Origin: Mya arenaria
Taxonomy: Eukaryota > Mollusca > Bivalvia > Myida > Myidae
Assembly: GCF_026914265.1 (NCBI RefSeq)
Contig: NC_069133.1
Span: forward strand, 9,865,937-9,929,936
DNA length: 64,000 bases
Reading direction: 5' to 3'
The stretch's first letter is position 1, and each line of letters starts with the position of its first letter. Positions 24,502 to 35,309 of the stretch are shown here, piece after piece. Both the position numbers and the translations under genes were made by a program. Under the pieces are notes generated by a model. It did not search any database and was not told the DNA's origin. It saw only the letters and a list, made by a program, of their open reading frames with translations.

Positions 24502-27500
24502 TTAATGCAGGAAAGCGTACTCGGAGTCCCTTGGAAGCCGGGTACAAGTCGCATCCCCGCCTGAAAACTCCAGCAGGTGAACGAGCCTGGTTTACAATAC
24601 AAGTATTTTTTAACAATTCATTGTGTTGGATATCCGATTTGATTTAATCTTGAGAAATCTAGTTTAAACCTTTATCCCTTCGGTTGTTGACAGTTTCAAA
24701 AAATGTTACATTTTCGATTAAACTCGGTGTCCTTCCTTAATTAAAATATGCATTCTATGATCAAGTTGTTCAGTTTCAATGTGAAACAAATACCTTTAAT
24801 ACAAATTATTTTAATTAACAAACCTTGGATCATCTATCGTCACATTAGATTTGATGAAGTCAAGGAGCTTGTCAAGGAAGTTGAAGCAAACATTTGGCTT
24901 CCATGGAGCAGGAATGTCCTGAAATACAGTTATGTTAACGTACATTCCCAGCTAATAAAATCGCCTATTGATAATTCCTACGCTTTATCGCTAACAACTA
25001 AACTTACAAGATGTCATAAATTGCTACGCTTTGATCACTTTGTCCTTATTGTATATGTTAGAGTTCAAAGTTGGTTATCTACAGACAGTACATGTCAGAA
25101 TGATTCGGTGATTTTTGTGTTTACCATTGGTTGAGGAGTTTGAAAATTTTCTGTTCATTTATTTCAGTTTGATTCAGTCCCGTACCTAACAACCCCCATG
25201 TCAAAGTACTTTCAGTATGGGATGGTTAAAACCACATGGAAACTCCTAGTTGTCAAAAATTTAAAGGACACAAAGTCAAAAGCCTAATAACATCCTTGTT
25301 AACGGGCATATAACATGGCTTGGATGGTCAAAATCAGGGATGCGAACGGATGGCAAAATTAATATTCGAATATTCGAAAATTCTTTCGATCGAATATTCG
25401 AATATTTGATTACCGAAATTCATATTTTAGAAGATGTAGTGAACTTCTATTATTATTCGCTAAAGTAATAGCCGGGACATGTTTACACTACTTTGTAGTT
25501 GCCAGTACGCGAAGAGGATCATGAATACCCTAAATGAGTCTTAGATTTTAAATTTTACATATTCAGAAAGAAAAAAAACAACAAATACATTATAAACAAA
25601 CAAACAACAAAATATAATAATTTCAATTCCGCTGCCTTTATATTTGTAAATAATGTGAATTTAGATGGATTCTCAGTCAAATAGCGTTTTCTGTAGGATG
25701 ATCAGCCTCGTTCTGAGATTGGCCTCTAAATTGACTAAGTATTACAATGGAGAATTATGGAAAACCCAAACCAACTCGGGAACTAGTAAAATAATAAAAA
25801 CGAAAATATATGCGGATTTGACTCATGTTTTGTACAACAATAGAGTAAATATATCCCAAAACGCTATACTAAACATTTACATTTCAAAGCACGAACATTG
25901 TGTCGAGACATGGAAGACTGTTTAAAGCACATATATGTTACAGCATATATGTAGCACATGACATTCATATCATAACGGCGATTTGAGCTATGTTGCACAG
26001 TTTAATTTGCAGCCACGACAACACATTGGTGTTAAACCCGAATTCTAGCCAGTTATTGTAAAAGTAGGGGACATTTTATAGTACCAGACGGTATGTCCCA
26101 AAATGACATATGACGCGTGTTTAGTGTATTGTCATCACATTCACACCTCTAGCATTAGGGGACAATCGTTGTAAAAACAAGACAAACAAACTTTATAAAC
26201 AACAACAGTGTTGTAGGTAAAAGTTTTTTTATTCTCTTTATTTAACTTTTTTTTCGAATATTCGAACACCGATTTTGACATTCGAATACCAAACGTTTGA
26301 TCGAATATTCGAACATTCGAATATTCGTTTGCATCTCTAGTCAAAATAAAAGTCAACCAGACTTAGCCTCTGTAAGATTGTTTAAGACTGAGAATAATAA
26401 GAACATGAATTATTTACCAAAATGCCGGTAACTGACGTGCTTTTACACAGTTGTTTTAAAAGTAGTAGTGCGATTTAGGGTCTTTTGTGCAAAAACGTTT
26501 GTGTGTGAATATCAAAGTATAAAAAATCATTTCCAACATCGTGCCAACGAGAAAGAATAATATATGTTGCCATAGCTTGTTTCACAATTGTTTTTATATA
26601 GCTCGATTGTTTTTAATAAAGGCGAACGAGGATCATTCACATTTAGTGAGTCATTCCAATTAACATTTTGTTAAATAGATATTTAAATACATTTATTTAA
26701 TAAATCATTATACTTAATAAAAATATGCAAAATTTGCCTTACACTGGCCATCGTTGGTAAATCTTGAGTGGTGTATGTTTGTAGCTTGGTAACAATACCA
26801 GCATCATCACGGAGCCCACAAACAATCTCGGGAACACCAACAAGAACACTCTGTGTCCACCAATTTCGGAGTTTGTACCTGAAAATAATACAATGAAAAC
26901 TACAGAGACGGACTCACAAGAATACACTTTGTCCACCACTTCAGGTGCGTGAACCTGTAAATATTATAATTGAAACAACAGAGGCGAACTCACACTTATA
27001 TACTGTGTCCACAACTTCAGGAGGTTGAACTGAAACAAAAGAGACGAACTCACACCAATAATTTGTGTCCACCACTTTAAGAGCTTGAACTGAAACTACA
27101 GAGGCGAAACCACACCAATAATCTGTGTCTACTACTTCAGGAGCTTAAACTGAAACAAAAAAGGCGAGCTCACACCAATAATATGTGTCCATCACTTCAG
27201 AAGCTTGCACTGGAACTACAGAGGCGAACTCACACTAATAATCTTTGTCCACCACTTTAGGACCTAGAACTGGAACTACAAAGGGGAACTCACACTGATA
27301 ATCTGTGTCCACAACTTCAGGAGCTTGAACTGAAACTACAGAGGCGAACACACACTAATAATCTGTGTCCACCACTTCATGAGCTTGAACTGAAGCTAAA
27401 GAGGCGAACTCACACCAATAATCTGTGTCCACAACTTCAGGAGCTTGAACTGAAACTACAGAGGCGAACTCATACTGTTTATCTGTGTCCACCACTTCGG

Positions 27501-30500
27501 GAGCTTAAACTGAAACTACAGAGGCGAACTCACACTGATAATCTGTGTCAACCGCTTCAGGAGCTTAAACTGAAACTACAGAGGCAAACTCACACTTATA
27601 ATCTGTGTCAACCACTTCGGGAGCTTGAACTGAAACTACAGAGGCGATCTCACACCAATAATCTGTGTCCACCACTTCAGGAGCTTGAACTGAAACTACA
27701 GAGGCGAACTCACACTTATAATCTTTGTCCACCAGTTTAGGAGCTTTAACTGAAACTACAGAGGCGAACTCACATCAATATCTGTGTCCACCACTTCAGG
27801 AGCTTGAAATGAAACTACAGAGGCGAACTCTCACTAATAATCTGGGTCCACCACTGCAGGAGCTTAAACTGAAAATACAAAGGCGAACTCACACTAATAA
27901 CTAATAATCTTTGTAAACCATTTTTGGAGCTTGAACTAAAACTACAGAGGCGAACTCACATTAATAATCTGTGTCCACCACTTTAGGAGCTTGTACTGAA
28001 ACTACAGAGGCGAACTAACACAAATAATCTGTGTCCACCACTTTAAGAAATTAAACTGAAACTACAGAGGCGAACTCACACCAATTATCTGTGTCCACCA
28101 CTTCAGGAGCTTGAACTGAAACTACATGGGCGAACTCACACTGATAATCTGTGACCACCACTTCCAGAGCTTTTATTTAAACTACAGAGGCTAACTCACA
28201 AGAACACTCTGTGTCCACCACTGCAGAAGCTTGTACCAGTATAAATTACGATAGAAACTAGTTCAGCGATTGCAACTGACTACTTAAAAAGGCTCGGTCA
28301 AAGCTGAACACAGTAAACGAGACACACAATACTATACGCTCGAAAATAAGGTGCATTGTGTCTGTCAGGTATTCTGCTCTCCAACATCGAGGACGAACGA
28401 CTACGAGATATGTTGAAGTGCAATTGAAATCAATTGAATATTAAAAACAATGAAATAGAAACTGCTTATTTGATACAACATATGTGTTCGAATACTTTAT
28501 CCAGAACAAATCTTTTTTTTTTTCAATACAGCTAGCGTAATATGCTGTGTGGTGGCCATTGAATTTCGTCCCGTTCTTCGTCCAGTGCAATATTGTTAAT
28601 TGTCATATCCTTCGGGCTCTTTCAACATTTTAGTGTTCAGGCTCATGCCTCCGCATATGGGATAGCCGGACATATGTCTAATGATCATTTAACGTAGTTC
28701 TGAAAACCGAACATCTATAAAAAAGATTACAATCGCCAACTTTCCATTTTGTTACGAAAATAACGGCTAAATTTTAATTTAGTTATAAATTGATTTTATC
28801 AAGCGAGTCTTTTACAAGCTCGCGTATTTGCACTGGCGGTGTATAGGCTTTCGATGGCTAAATACTAAGACACTTAGCACATATTTTTTGTCTTCCTAAC
28901 GATAAATAGTCACTGACATGCGCCCGACCTAACGACCTTATCGTACTGAAAGTGAAAAATAAACACTCGCTTAATTATTGACCTGTCATCAATTGTCAAA
29001 CAAACAATTATCTGATCAATAATAGGATTATATTTTGTAAACATAATAACACAGGGTTGCCTTATCAAATTGATTTACCGGAGATGCTACACAAATAATC
29101 ATGACAAGTTGCAAAAGCTGAGTTGAGAACTGGCCAATACTTGAAATCAGAAAATGGCATAAGCCGTTGCTAGGGGTATTGACAATTCTGTCAATGAAAC
29201 GTTTAAATTAAACCATGACTGAAAGTGTCAGACAAAGAGGGTAGTTTGTTCCCCCGAAGGTTCCCTCTTTCATTACACACTCAGTAGTTGAGATAATAAG
29301 GTACAGATTTCTCCCACCTCAGATAAGTAGATCCAATAATTTAACCATGCTGGAAATTTTCATCTTGCCCATGGGCGAAGATAAAATGCCCATATGGAAC
29401 TCCTTTTTAATGGTCACCACATTGTAATTACCTCCTTTGTTGAAGACTGTCGTCTGTAGCATCATGGAAACCTTGTCTTGTGGCAATGTTTAAAACGCTT
29501 ATTAATTATTTCTCGCTTCAAATGTCACCATAAAACAATTTTCACGCTGAATCACTGCGCGCATATCCATGACAGCCATGAATTATCGCATATCCATACG
29601 CAATTATTTCACTAAGCACAAAAGAGTTCCAGCAAAAAATACGTATTTACTTATTTTTTTTAACTAAGGTGGGAGCAAAAGCATCTACCAAAGCCGCTCG
29701 TTTAAGATAGGTAAACCCTTTTTCCGCAAAACACCCTACGCTCGGATCGAGATCTTACACTCTTGGCCATGGAAGATACTTATAATCACTGTTCCAACAG
29801 TTGCCAATCAGGTAATACCTTTTGAAACTTTTTCTCTGCAGCGCGGAATGTGTGATGGTTTTGAACTCAACATAATGTTCTCCAAAAGGTTCATCTGTAC
29901 TAACAGCATCGACCTCACCCGAATACACTGGAACGAATGAGATATTTCACTGATAAAAACATGCCATTATTTTCAGAATTAAAAGCTTGTATTCGAACAG
30001 AAAACAATCCATTATAATGTAAATTAGTATTAAACCCATACCGTTAATATGAACAGAAAACAAGTTTATTTCCACACAAAGCATTACAGTTAAATACATA
30101 AGTGAAGTGAGCTAATAGTATGATAGCCCATGATCATTTTTCATTATCAAATATTTACTTTGCGGTTTATATAAGTTTTATGACTAGTCAAAATCCTTTC
30201 AGTAACAAATTTAAAAGCGAATGTTTAAACACTTTTTCAGAAAGAAATATTACGTAAAAGCATTTTGAAACTAATTAAAACTATTTATTCTCGAAAATAA
30301 AATTTTCTTTAACAGAACAATAATTTCTGTATTCAACGGTTCTATGATTATACATATATTTGGGTGAGTACGATAAACGCGTAGAATATAATTAGATCTA
30401 ATATTTGTATATAGGCTGCATCCAATTAAAAAATGAAAATCGTCTGATAAGACATTACAATGTGGGCAAATCCGTTGTTACAAAACTATTATGCTACCTA

Positions 30501-32775
30501 TCACCTTCTATATTTAGCTGATGCAACTGAAAACACTTATTTTATCAATAGTTTACTCTATGATATCGAAATTGAAAAAAAAAGTTAAAGCATAAAAAAG
30601 TATTTGGGTTTTACACACATTTCAAGTTCTCCCAGTCAGATTTTTTAACTGGTTTGGACATTTTGCATGCTCTTGGGAACGCAGAAAACTCATTTTAAAA
30701 CAAAAATTGGAACGGACACGGAATCCATTTTCTAGTCCAGCAGAAATTATTTAATATCTGTAAAGTTCATGTTGTTGTTTGTTATAACTTCTGATTGCAG
30801 GTATTGAACTGAATTCACAAAATATCAAATAAAGTATGTGCATAACTCAGACTGAAACAAAATATCAGACTGAAATAGTATTGTCAATGTTCAATATAAA
30901 GAGTGCTTCCTGGATAACATACGGGTACTTGGTATTTAGTTATAACGCACCTAAGTAATTATATACACTTATTAACAGCTACTGAAACCCATCCAAAAAC
31001 GATCAATATTTCTAGAAATGGCACACTCAACTTGAAGAATACAAGAAGTGTAAGATGCAGATGTACAAAATTACCTAGTGTGTGGGAGCCGATCGTGGCT
31101 TTCACAACAGTATAGAAGGTTTCACAGTTATTATATCGCATGTCTGGAGTTGGAACGGAATCTGCGGAACCTGCATATCGAATATTAAATTAAGTTTATA
31201 AATACATGTGCAGCGTAGGTAAACGTCAGGGGCCAGTGTCATTAAAGGATCTAAGCCGTACCTTCAATAAATTAAATTATGTAAAAAGTGTCACAGTGGT
31301 TACAAGGTTATTGTTTTGTTTTCTACTTGTTGTGTTCATTTTGAATACTTGCTAAAAAATCAATACGCACAAATATGTTGCAAAGTAACAAAACAATGAC
31401 ATTAAAATAATTTTAATTTACTAATATGATTGACCAAGATCTTTATCAAAATCAATCCCATGTCCAAGAAAAGTCCAAGAAAGCCAAGCATTTATATAAT
31501 GATAAATGTTCTTCCAATTGACAATGATATTGTATTTACTTGGTGTGCTAAGACAATGTCAAGACGCTAGCCTAATGCATAAATAACATACATTTTATTT
31601 AGGGACACTCAGATAAGAGGACAGAAAAATCGAGCTGAAACTTACGGTATGTTTACGTGAACAGTGGAAATCGTTATCTCGAGCTTTGATATCTCGATAT
31701 TATCTTTATTTTGATCTTTTTTACCGATTCCAACTATTTGGTAATGAACACCGATCTTTTACGACGGACGAATATGCCAAGACCACTTAAAAGGCGGATT
31801 GAGATTTGTCATTACAAATGCATAAATCTTTCGACAGCTCGCAATTTATATCGAGATCCCGGCGACTTCGGCATAACGAGTTTCCAATGGGATATTAATT
31901 TCTGAGATTGGACCTATACTATCAGAATTCCTAACATTGTCTTTGTTATCTCTTCCGAATCAAAACTTTAGAAATAAAAGTACATAGAATATGACTGCCC
32001 ACCTAAGACTACCACACTTGGTAAAACTATACCCTACTTGCGGTGAGATATTGCTCAAACTTGCAGCCCCATCCACACATCTCTTCGTCTTTTTCTCCCA
32101 TCATCTGTTTTATTTTTGCCAGACTCTGGTCAGTGGGGCATTCACAAAGGTAGTAGGTACCTTTGTGGAGAGTCACGGCGAACTTCCACTCATTTTCTTT
32201 CGCATACATGGTACGCATTAAACGAGTTAACAAACCCCTGCGGCATATAAAGTGGGTTTGCATATTTCTGAAACGAATATAAAGCACATGTAAATGCCTA
32301 ATACAGTACTTATTCGACCTACAGTTACGCCATTTCATACGTCAATATGGAATTAAAAAGTGGAATATTTTAATACACTGTCATCCCATTGGTTAAAAAA
32401 TAAATTCAACCACTGCATAAAATTAAGCGTATATTTGGATCAGATTGATCATGTTCCACTCACCTAAACCTTTATGAGTTTCTGTTTCTGAAAAGCATTA
32501 ACCACTCACCCCTGCTCATGATTATTTATCCATTTCAGAAGATGGTCGATCTGTTCGTCCTTAAATTCATCTCTTTTCACCATTCCCTCGTATCCTTTTG
32601 TCAGATCAAATCTAACATTATCATAATTTAAAGGTTTAATAAAATATTTCCTCTGGCTTGTATCATCGTGAAATTCTCTGTTAATATCTAATGAGAAGCA
32701 CCCTAGTTCTTCAGGCTGATTTAAACCTGAGTTTGGGTAATCAAATCGTCCAATGTCGGTGTTAAACCTCGCCAT
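24502..32775 (-). CDS. DXO: DXO/RAI1-family decapping exoribonuclease, copy B
   Basis: Paralogue of the copy-A gene with the same seven-exon structure on the minus strand: 32510-32775, 32038-32267, 31075-31170, 29819-29927, 26743-26878, 24824-24918 and 24502-24586. Exon lengths match copy A except exon 4 (two codons shorter) and the last exon. The frame is open throughout, giving 338 residues. The core motifs are kept: LGCFSLD, DLTKGYEG, WGCKFEQ (E160), SGEVDAV (E202/D204), VEFKT (E218/K220) and WWTQSVLVGVP (Q243). The last exon ends YAFLH-stop, so the family's terminal aromatic segment (KWYIQ in copy A) is lost through a TAA codon. Exon 5 has changed at its start (YKLRNWW instead of FKLLKWW) whereas the intronic array next to it still carries the FKLLKWW version. 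It probably encodes a protein; whether activity survives is not known. Confidence 0.85.
25335..26339. mobile_element. Non-autonomous hAT-like DNA transposon
   Basis: A 1005-bp element with a perfect 8-bp target duplication GTCAAAAT (25327-25334 and 26340-26347). Its ends are CAGGGATGCGAACG and, inverted, TAGAGATGCAAACG. The subterminal regions are rich in ATTCGAATATTCGAA motifs in both arms. The 86-codon frame inside (25665-25925) shows no transposase motif that I can see. It lies in the DXO-B intron between coding exons 5 and 6; copy A lacks it. Confidence 0.85.
26850..28240 (-). repeat. 60-bp array derived from DXO exon 5: acceptor, mini-exon and donor
   Basis: About 23 units directly upstream of exon 5 of DXO-B. 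On the minus strand a consensus unit reads CTGTAGTTTCAG, then TTCAAGCTCCTGAAG, then TGGTGGACACAGATTATT, then RGTGTGAGTTCGCCT. The middle part is the start of exon 5 (FKLLKWWTQ). Most units keep an AG acceptor-like end and a GTGAGT donor-like end about 36 bases apart. The first units beside the exon are longer and closer to copy A's array; the internal units are homogenised. The plus-strand pattern is AGGCGAACTCACACTAATAA. Confidence 0.9.
28245..29305. other. Intron of DXO-B
   Basis: AT-rich intron, partly collinear with 15255-15560 of copy A (the end shares ATAAACCATGA and GGGTAGTTTG). No other feature seen. Confidence 0.5.
29311..29790. repeat. Dispersed repeat, copy 1
   Basis: About 480 bp strongly similar to 51764-52254. 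Shared blocks are CTCCCACCTCAGATA, GTTGAAGACTGTCGTCTGTA, TCACTGCGCGCATA and GGCCATGGAAGATACTTAT at the right end. It is inserted in a DXO-B intron, between GGGTAGTTTG and exon 4, and is absent from copy A. No protein-coding capacity and no clear terminal repeats; family unknown. Confidence 0.75.
30000..31070. other. Intron of DXO-B between exons 3 and 4
   Basis: AT-rich, no feature seen. The matching intron in copy A is only about 290 bp, so this one has been enlarged by sequence of unknown origin. Confidence 0.5.
31175..32035. other. Intron of DXO-B between exons 2 and 3
   Basis: AT-rich intron. The short frame at 31711-31905 lies in a segment with repeated 'TTATCTCGA/ATATCTCGA' words that looks like transposon debris; it is not supported as a gene. 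Confidence 0.4.
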
Positions 32776-32904
32776 TTTGAAAGTAAATGATAAGATTTAT
32801 AAAACCCATATCTCTTAAATTTTCTAAAAATAGCTTTATATTGTCAGAAGCAAGTCTCGTATATATTTTTATTTTGTAATTGGCACCCGTATTTTGTTAC
32901 AGAA

Positions 32905-33955
32905 ATTCTCTTTATATCGATTTTATACGTGTCACTTTATTGATCCCTTCCTTGTTTTGCTTCGGGCCTAGTGTAAGATTAATGTAAATCAGTATAGAAA
33001 TCGAAGGCATTACATCAGTCTTGCGCTAAGTCTTCGATTGCTGTTTATTTTCGACTAAATAAAGAACTTTGAGGAAAACAGTTATACAAGACACGTACCT
33101 TGTCAAGGGCGATACCATATGTGGTAACCAGTAACATACATTGTTTATGGTAATGCCGAAGAGCTTGATACAATGTAAATCGTACTCCGTTTAAGAAAAG
33201 CTGTTAACAAATGTAAGTAGGCGTCTTAAAGCACGTATTTGTGTATCGGGCACATTAAAGGCATTCAAAGAGGTTTGAGAGCGAGTCCGAAGAAATGCAT
33301 TGTTGGCTGTTGTTGCGAAACATATTACGTTATTAATACTTTCAACAAATGTCAGTACCGTAATTAAATTACTCCGTATATCATGTAAAGGTTACGGCAT
33401 TATATGGAATAAATGTGCTTGATCTAAAACTTGAGACTTATAAGATTGCAATAAAGAGTCAAGAATACGTTAATGAACATTAGAAATATATATTTTTAGG
33501 GATATATTGTGCGTTTAATAGTATTTAAAATACGATATTTTTGACGTATTTAAATTAAACAGCTTGACGTCATAAATGTTCAATTTATCAAAGGCTACCT
33601 CAACATCACCGATTGGACGCAATAATATAAATATACAATCGCAACTAGAAGAAAGAGTGATGTAGTTGTACACTGATTTCTGCCAACTCGATATAGATTC
33701 ATTTGAACTTTCAACTGTTTTCAATTTTGAGCTGAAAAAAAATAGATATGAATTCAATCATTCAGACTGTCGTTAAATGTTATTTTTCGTGAAATGAATT
33801 GTGTACTTTTCAAAATAGGGTTATATATCCTAAACTGAAAATACACATATAAAACGGTTTGCTTATTATGGTATTCGTACCAATGAAGTAGATGGTTGAA
33901 GCAACTACTGAAGTTCATATGAGTGTGTGTCGCGTTGCCCATTATGATTTTAGTA
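32905..33955. other. Unassigned AT-rich sequence
   Basis: Upstream of DXO-B. The short minus-strand frames at 33515-33757 and 33754-33942 have no recognisable content. The promoter of DXO-B presumably lies in the right-hand part of 32776-33300. Confidence 0.35.
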
Positions 33956-33959
33956 TAGG

Positions 33960-35175
33960 CTATAACTTGCTGATTTAAATGACCGAAACTAGAATGCAGT
34001 TAAGTTATGTGCTGTTTTGTATACATTATTTAATTGATCTAAAAAGGATTGGAATTCGATTTATTTGAAGTATTGCAAGGTCAAAAAGTTAAAAGGTAAT
34101 ATTATTAACATTAAAGACATTTAATATCTACATTAATCTTCGTAAAGGATATACTAAAAACATGAGTCATCAAATATGCAAATAATATACGTATTGAATT
34201 CCTTAAATAACAGTCGTTAAAGCAGATTGATTTTTAAACTGTTTCATGCAAAGAAGGAAGTATATTTAAACGACAAAACAGAGGTTACATAACATGTACG
34301 TCAACATGTATATGCAGATACTCGTACAAGAATTCATATGTTGCAGTTCGATTTTAATTGCGAATCGCTATTTGTACGTGTCACTGCCACTCACTGAACG
34401 TTTTGCTTTCGGTTCTGTATATTTCGTTTCGGATTCGGTTATGTTTAAATGTAACGCAAATCGCAAATTTAACATGTGTCCTCCATATTGGCTAGGCGCT
34501 TTTATCTTACGTGTACCTTCGTCACATATCCTGATGACGTAGTACTCAAAAAAGTCCATAGGATATCTGTGTTTTCACAATTTTAAGTAAAGAAATACCA
34601 ATTAAAAATGACAGCGTTAGAAATTTGAGTAAGTGTATTGCAACAGCATGATTTCTCCAGTTTTCTTAAAGTGGCGCTTTTATTCAAAATCAATACATTC
34701 AAATGTACAACAAACCTTGATTTTGATTGATAAATCTGTAACTACTTACTTAATAATGCATTTATGGAAAATATTAATTACTGATAACAACATTGTGACC
34801 GTGTATTTAATAGTTGAAAACGCAAATAAATCCTCGGTATCCTTCATAAGAAAAATTGTTTTTGACATTTATTCATCATTTTTGGGTATATTTTAACACT
34901 TGCATTAAGTGTGGTAAAACTTATTTTGAAGTAAGATTGCATCTTTAAAATTATGTACAAAACCAGTATTTCTTAAATATATAAAGTATCATGCCAACGA
35001 CGACAAGCAATTACATTTAAGTTTTAAAGAACTAAACAAATAAGATGAATAGTCTGAAATTCAGCTTCAATATACACGACTGTCCGACTCATTGAAGTAT
35101 CGCCCTGCACACGGTCACTCAATCACCGAATTAGGCATGAGATTGACCATAGGTCTGATTGTCACCTAGCCACAA
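33960..35175. repeat. Decayed copy of the gene-4 3' flank, ending in an exon stub
   Basis: 34100-34660 matches 2200-2640 (shared GATGACGTAGTACTCAAAAA and GTGTATTGYAA). 34980-35165 matches 52330-52600 (shared ATGCCAACGAC and CACTCAATCACC). The match stops about 20 bases into the last exon of the secreted-protein gene (minus strand CCTATGGTC) and after a short spacer the 33-bp array begins. This is therefore a third direct copy of that locus, truncated at or near the array. Confidence 0.65.
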
Positions 35176-35309
35176 AATCACATTTTTTAAAAAGCCAAAA
35201 TACTAATTATTTTTTTATATAGCACGTAATCGTGCAAAGGATTTATAGTTATCGACAAATTGACTTTCATATGGCGATGCAATATTTATAACGCAAATCG
35301 AATTGTTGG

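Larger units (their letters stand above)
20490..32900. repeat. Segmental duplication, copy B (contains DXO-B)
   Basis: Collinear with about 8750-17300 in the same orientation, hence a tandem duplication. It is longer than copy A because the exon-derived array has expanded (26850-28240 versus 14690-15255) and because it carries insertions that A lacks: a TTAA-flanked MITE (23861-24210), a hAT-type element (25335-26339), a dispersed repeat (from 29311) and an inverted piece of the secreted-protein gene (about 21990-22240). Confidence 0.85.

Noticed and set aside
25665-25925. Transposase fragment inside the hAT-type element
   Set aside because: The 86-codon frame shows none of the hAT catalytic or dimerisation motifs that I could recognise; the element is treated as non-autonomous.
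31640-31930. pogo/Tc1-like element suggested by repeated ATATCTCGA words
   Set aside because: No inverted ends or TA duplication could be defined by eye; left as intron sequence.
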